Assembly (NCBI GenBank): GCA_004565275.1
Contig: SDOX01000011.1
Coordinates: 147,881 to 211,880 of the forward strand
Origin: Nannochloropsis salina CCMP1776
Lineage: Eukaryota; Sar; Eustigmatophyceae; Eustigmatales; Monodopsidaceae
Direction of reading: 5' to 3'
Length of the DNA stretch: 64,000 nucleotides
Translations under genes and position numbers: made by a program
Part shown: in pieces, positions 61,979 to 64,000 of the stretch
Layout: each line of letters opens with the position of its first letter
Position numbering within the stretch: position 1 is the stretch's first letter
Notes under the pieces: generated by a model
Databases searched by the model: none
What the model saw: the letters and a program-made list of their open reading frames with translations, nothing else
What the model was told of the DNA's origin: nothing

Positions 61979-63851
61979 TCACATACCGCCTCTTCGTCCC
62001 CCTCTCCCCCCCCCTCCCCGCTCCTCTCTCTCTGCCCCCGGTCCATCCCTCAAGGCCTGTGCCCGCAAGGACGGTTGTCGCTCTCCCTCAATACCTCCCC
62101 CCTTGCCTCGACCTCCCCCGTCTCCCCCCCTGTTGCCCCCCCTATCAGGGTAGCCCCCTAGGGACTGCCCGAAAATCTTCTGCGTATCCGTGCCCAATCG
62201 GAAGGTGGAGGAGGCCAGGCGCTCCGTGCGGTCCAGTACCTGCGTCCAGGCGGGGGATGGGGAGGGAGGGGAAAGCATGTGAGCGCGATGAGAGCGGGGG
62301 AAAGGAAAGGGGCAAAGCGCTGTAGATGACCCGACAAATACAGCGTACCGGCCTTCCCATACAGCGAGAATCGCCGGCCGTTCACCATGCCCTTGGAACA
62401 ATAGACACACCAGCTGCAAGCACCGGGCGAGACCGCCCCAAAAGGTACGCCGTCGACTCCCCCCGCCCCCTTCTCTACCTTACCTGATGATACACAGAGG
62501 GCGACCGAGTGTTCATCTCCACGTAATTGTCGCGGGAGTCAATTTTCGCCACCAACTTGGAATCCAAGATCAGATCCACGATCCATTTCTCCGCCTCCGC
62601 AGGGGACATGCCCAGCTTTTGCCCCAACATGTTGATATCGATCTTCTGGTGAATGCGGCAGTAAGTCTCGAATATCAACTGACGCGCTTCCACCAAGAAC
62701 GCGTCCGCCCACCCCGAGAGGAAGTAGTCGTTGCGAAGCACGTGGTAGCAGGCTTGGAGTTTCTCTTGCGCCCCGTCGAAATCAAAGCGGACGTACAGGC
62801 ACTGGAGAAATTGCGTGATCGGGTCCTGGTAAGTGTAGGCCTCCTGTTCGATCAGCCAGATCACCTCCTTGATCACGTCCTGCTTCCGCCGGAACCGCTC
62901 GCTCATGGGCCGTTTGTGCAGGATCACCATCGTTGTGACGTAACGCAGGAGCCAGGGGGCGTTGTTCTGGACCGCCTGCCGGTATCGATCGGGGCCATTG
63001 CCTGGCCCCTGCTTCTCGTCGTTGACAGGGAAGATCAGTTCTAGAATGTTCTCCCACTTGTCCCCCGCCGACTCCCGCTTTCGGGCCTCGTCGGGCGTGA
63101 CCGGGTAGGCGAAGAGGCACCAATGCAGCACCCACGTCCGCAGCTGAAGTTTCTCCCGGTCCGACATGGAGCGGATCGGATCTGGGTCGGAGGGCGAAGG
63201 CATCGTGGGAGGCACGCCGTCCTCGCGTCGTTTCACGGTCATGATGTGCTTGTCGATCGCCTCCACTGCGTCTTTGACCAGGTGCCATTGCTGCGTGAGG
63301 ATCACGGCCCCCAATCGACCCCAGAGCGCGTGCGAATACCGGACCGTGGAAAAAGCCGCTCTGTCCCCAATGGCCTGAATGTAATTGTTCAAAAACAAAT
63401 ACGCGTCATCGTACTCCCCTCGTTCGTACTTAAATTTTGCGTAGTCGTTGTAGGCGGGCAAGGCGGCAAGCAATTTTTCTTTCATCTCCAATTTCTCGGT
63501 GGGATCCGTTGCGCCCGCGGTGACGTACTCTTTGATCGTGGTCATGTCCTCAAGGCTGAACATATCCAAAGCATCCCCCGCGGCTTCCCGAAGCACTTCT
63601 TCCCGCTCATCGTTTGCTTGCTGCTGTGCCTCCACTTCGGGGGGGATGTCTTCCTGGAGTTCCTCCAGCGCACGTAGTTGCCCGTCCACATTCTTAGTCT
63701 TGGCAAGGAGGGCCAGCTTCGCTCGCATGACGTCGTCGTAGGAATAGTACTCGGCTTGTTCGATGAGAAAATCAAGAGGTCCATCCGACTGGACTAAAAA
63801 GTGCACGTCGGTAAAAGGGGCAATTTTCTGAGTGAGATCGTACTCTGCCAT
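61979..63851 (-). CDS. EIF3E: translation initiation factor eIF3 subunit e (INT6)
   Basis: The PCI-domain core subunit of the eIF3 complex on 40S ribosomes. Two exons, complement(62484..63851, 61979..62239), joined in phase 0 (GTAAGG donor, CGCAG acceptor), give 542 aa (human 445). The N-terminus MAEYDLTQKIAPFTDVHFL and DVMRAKLALLAKTKNVD are highly typical. Helical repeats follow (YNDYAKFKYERGEYDDAY, YSHALWGRLGAVILTQQWHL, IDKHIMTVKRRED). The PCI part contains DAFLVEARQLIFETYCRIHQ, KIDINMLGQKLGMSPAEAEK and KIDSRDNYVEMNTRSPSVYH. The splice joins YHQ to VLDRTERLASSTFRLG, where other eIF3e proteins end with VIEKTKSLSFR-like helices. An extra Gly/Arg-rich tail (about 60 residues, ending GGGGRGGRRGGM) is added. 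Confidence 0.96.
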
Positions 63852-64000
63852 GCCGTGTGCGAAAGGACAGGCTCAAGACCAGCGGACACGAAAGGCAAGC
63901 TGGAAGAAGAAACGAGGCCAAGAGGGAGCTCGATGAAATTAACACCTCGACTTTCGTCTATCCTGTGCACAGTATTCAGTGTGGGTATGAATGGAATATG
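63852..64000. promoter_or_regulatory. upstream region of eIF3e (cut by window edge)
   Basis: 149 bp upstream of the eIF3e start, presumably 5' UTR and part of the promoter. No motif identified. Confidence 0.35.

Overview
This window looks like nuclear DNA of a compact, GC-rich photosynthetic stramenopile, most likely a eustigmatophyte of the Nannochloropsis/Microchloropsis type. Many genes have GT-AG introns. Several predicted proteins start with a signal peptide that ends in an ASAF-like motif before a basic stretch (SASAF, ANAF, KAF, HAF), which is the heterokont bipartite plastid signal. One gene reads as a fatty acid photodecarboxylase. (GGGA)n/(TCCC)n microsatellites are everywhere. The genus is inference from these traits; no database was searched. 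Exon boundaries were worked out by hand from splice sites and phase, and none has transcript support.

Layout. 1-10 kb: the 3' end of a low-complexity protein (+), mitochondrial malate dehydrogenase (-), a plastid-directed nitroreductase (+), an unknown plastid protein with a 15-nt first exon (-), and a mitochondrial glutamate/aspartate-type carrier (+). 10-20 kb: a dynactin p24-like protein (+), a thioredoxin-like/BioD-like fusion (-), ribosomal protein eL15 (+), an AMT-type ammonium transporter (-), and a JmjC/cupin hydroxylase (+). 20-31 kb: fatty acid photodecarboxylase (+), an unknown secretory or plastid helical protein (+), UTP15 (+), and an unknown multipass membrane protein (-). 31-41 kb: a 695-aa AT-hook protein (+), ubinuclein (-), RER1 (+), and a membrane-anchored SGNH hydrolase (-). 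41-51 kb: a divergent F1-ATPase alpha paralogue (-), a DCC/DUF393 protein (-), an unknown plastid single-span protein (-), CCDC124/Lso2 (+), a redox-altered thioredoxin-like protein (-), and an XRCC2-like RAD51 paralogue (+). 51-64 kb: a Ser/Pro-rich single-span protein (-), a five-exon bromodomain-PWWP-AP2 protein (-), an ABHD17-like hydrolase with a myristoylation motif (+), and eIF3e (-).

These are mostly unrelated housekeeping genes in alternating orientation with short spacers, several of which must be shared divergent promoters. Recurrent themes are ribosome biogenesis and translation (eL15, UTP15, eIF3e, CCDC124), chromatin (ubinuclein, bromo-PWWP-AP2, the AT-hook protein, XRCC2), and plastid or mitochondrial metabolism. 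The observations I rate highest are the bromodomain-PWWP-AP2 architecture; introns whose 5' ends carry GGGA runs and 3' ends carry complementary TCCC runs; the Trx-like/BioD-like fusion; and an F1-alpha paralogue that appears to lack the arginine finger. I found no tRNA, rRNA, transposon, virus-like element or CRISPR array.
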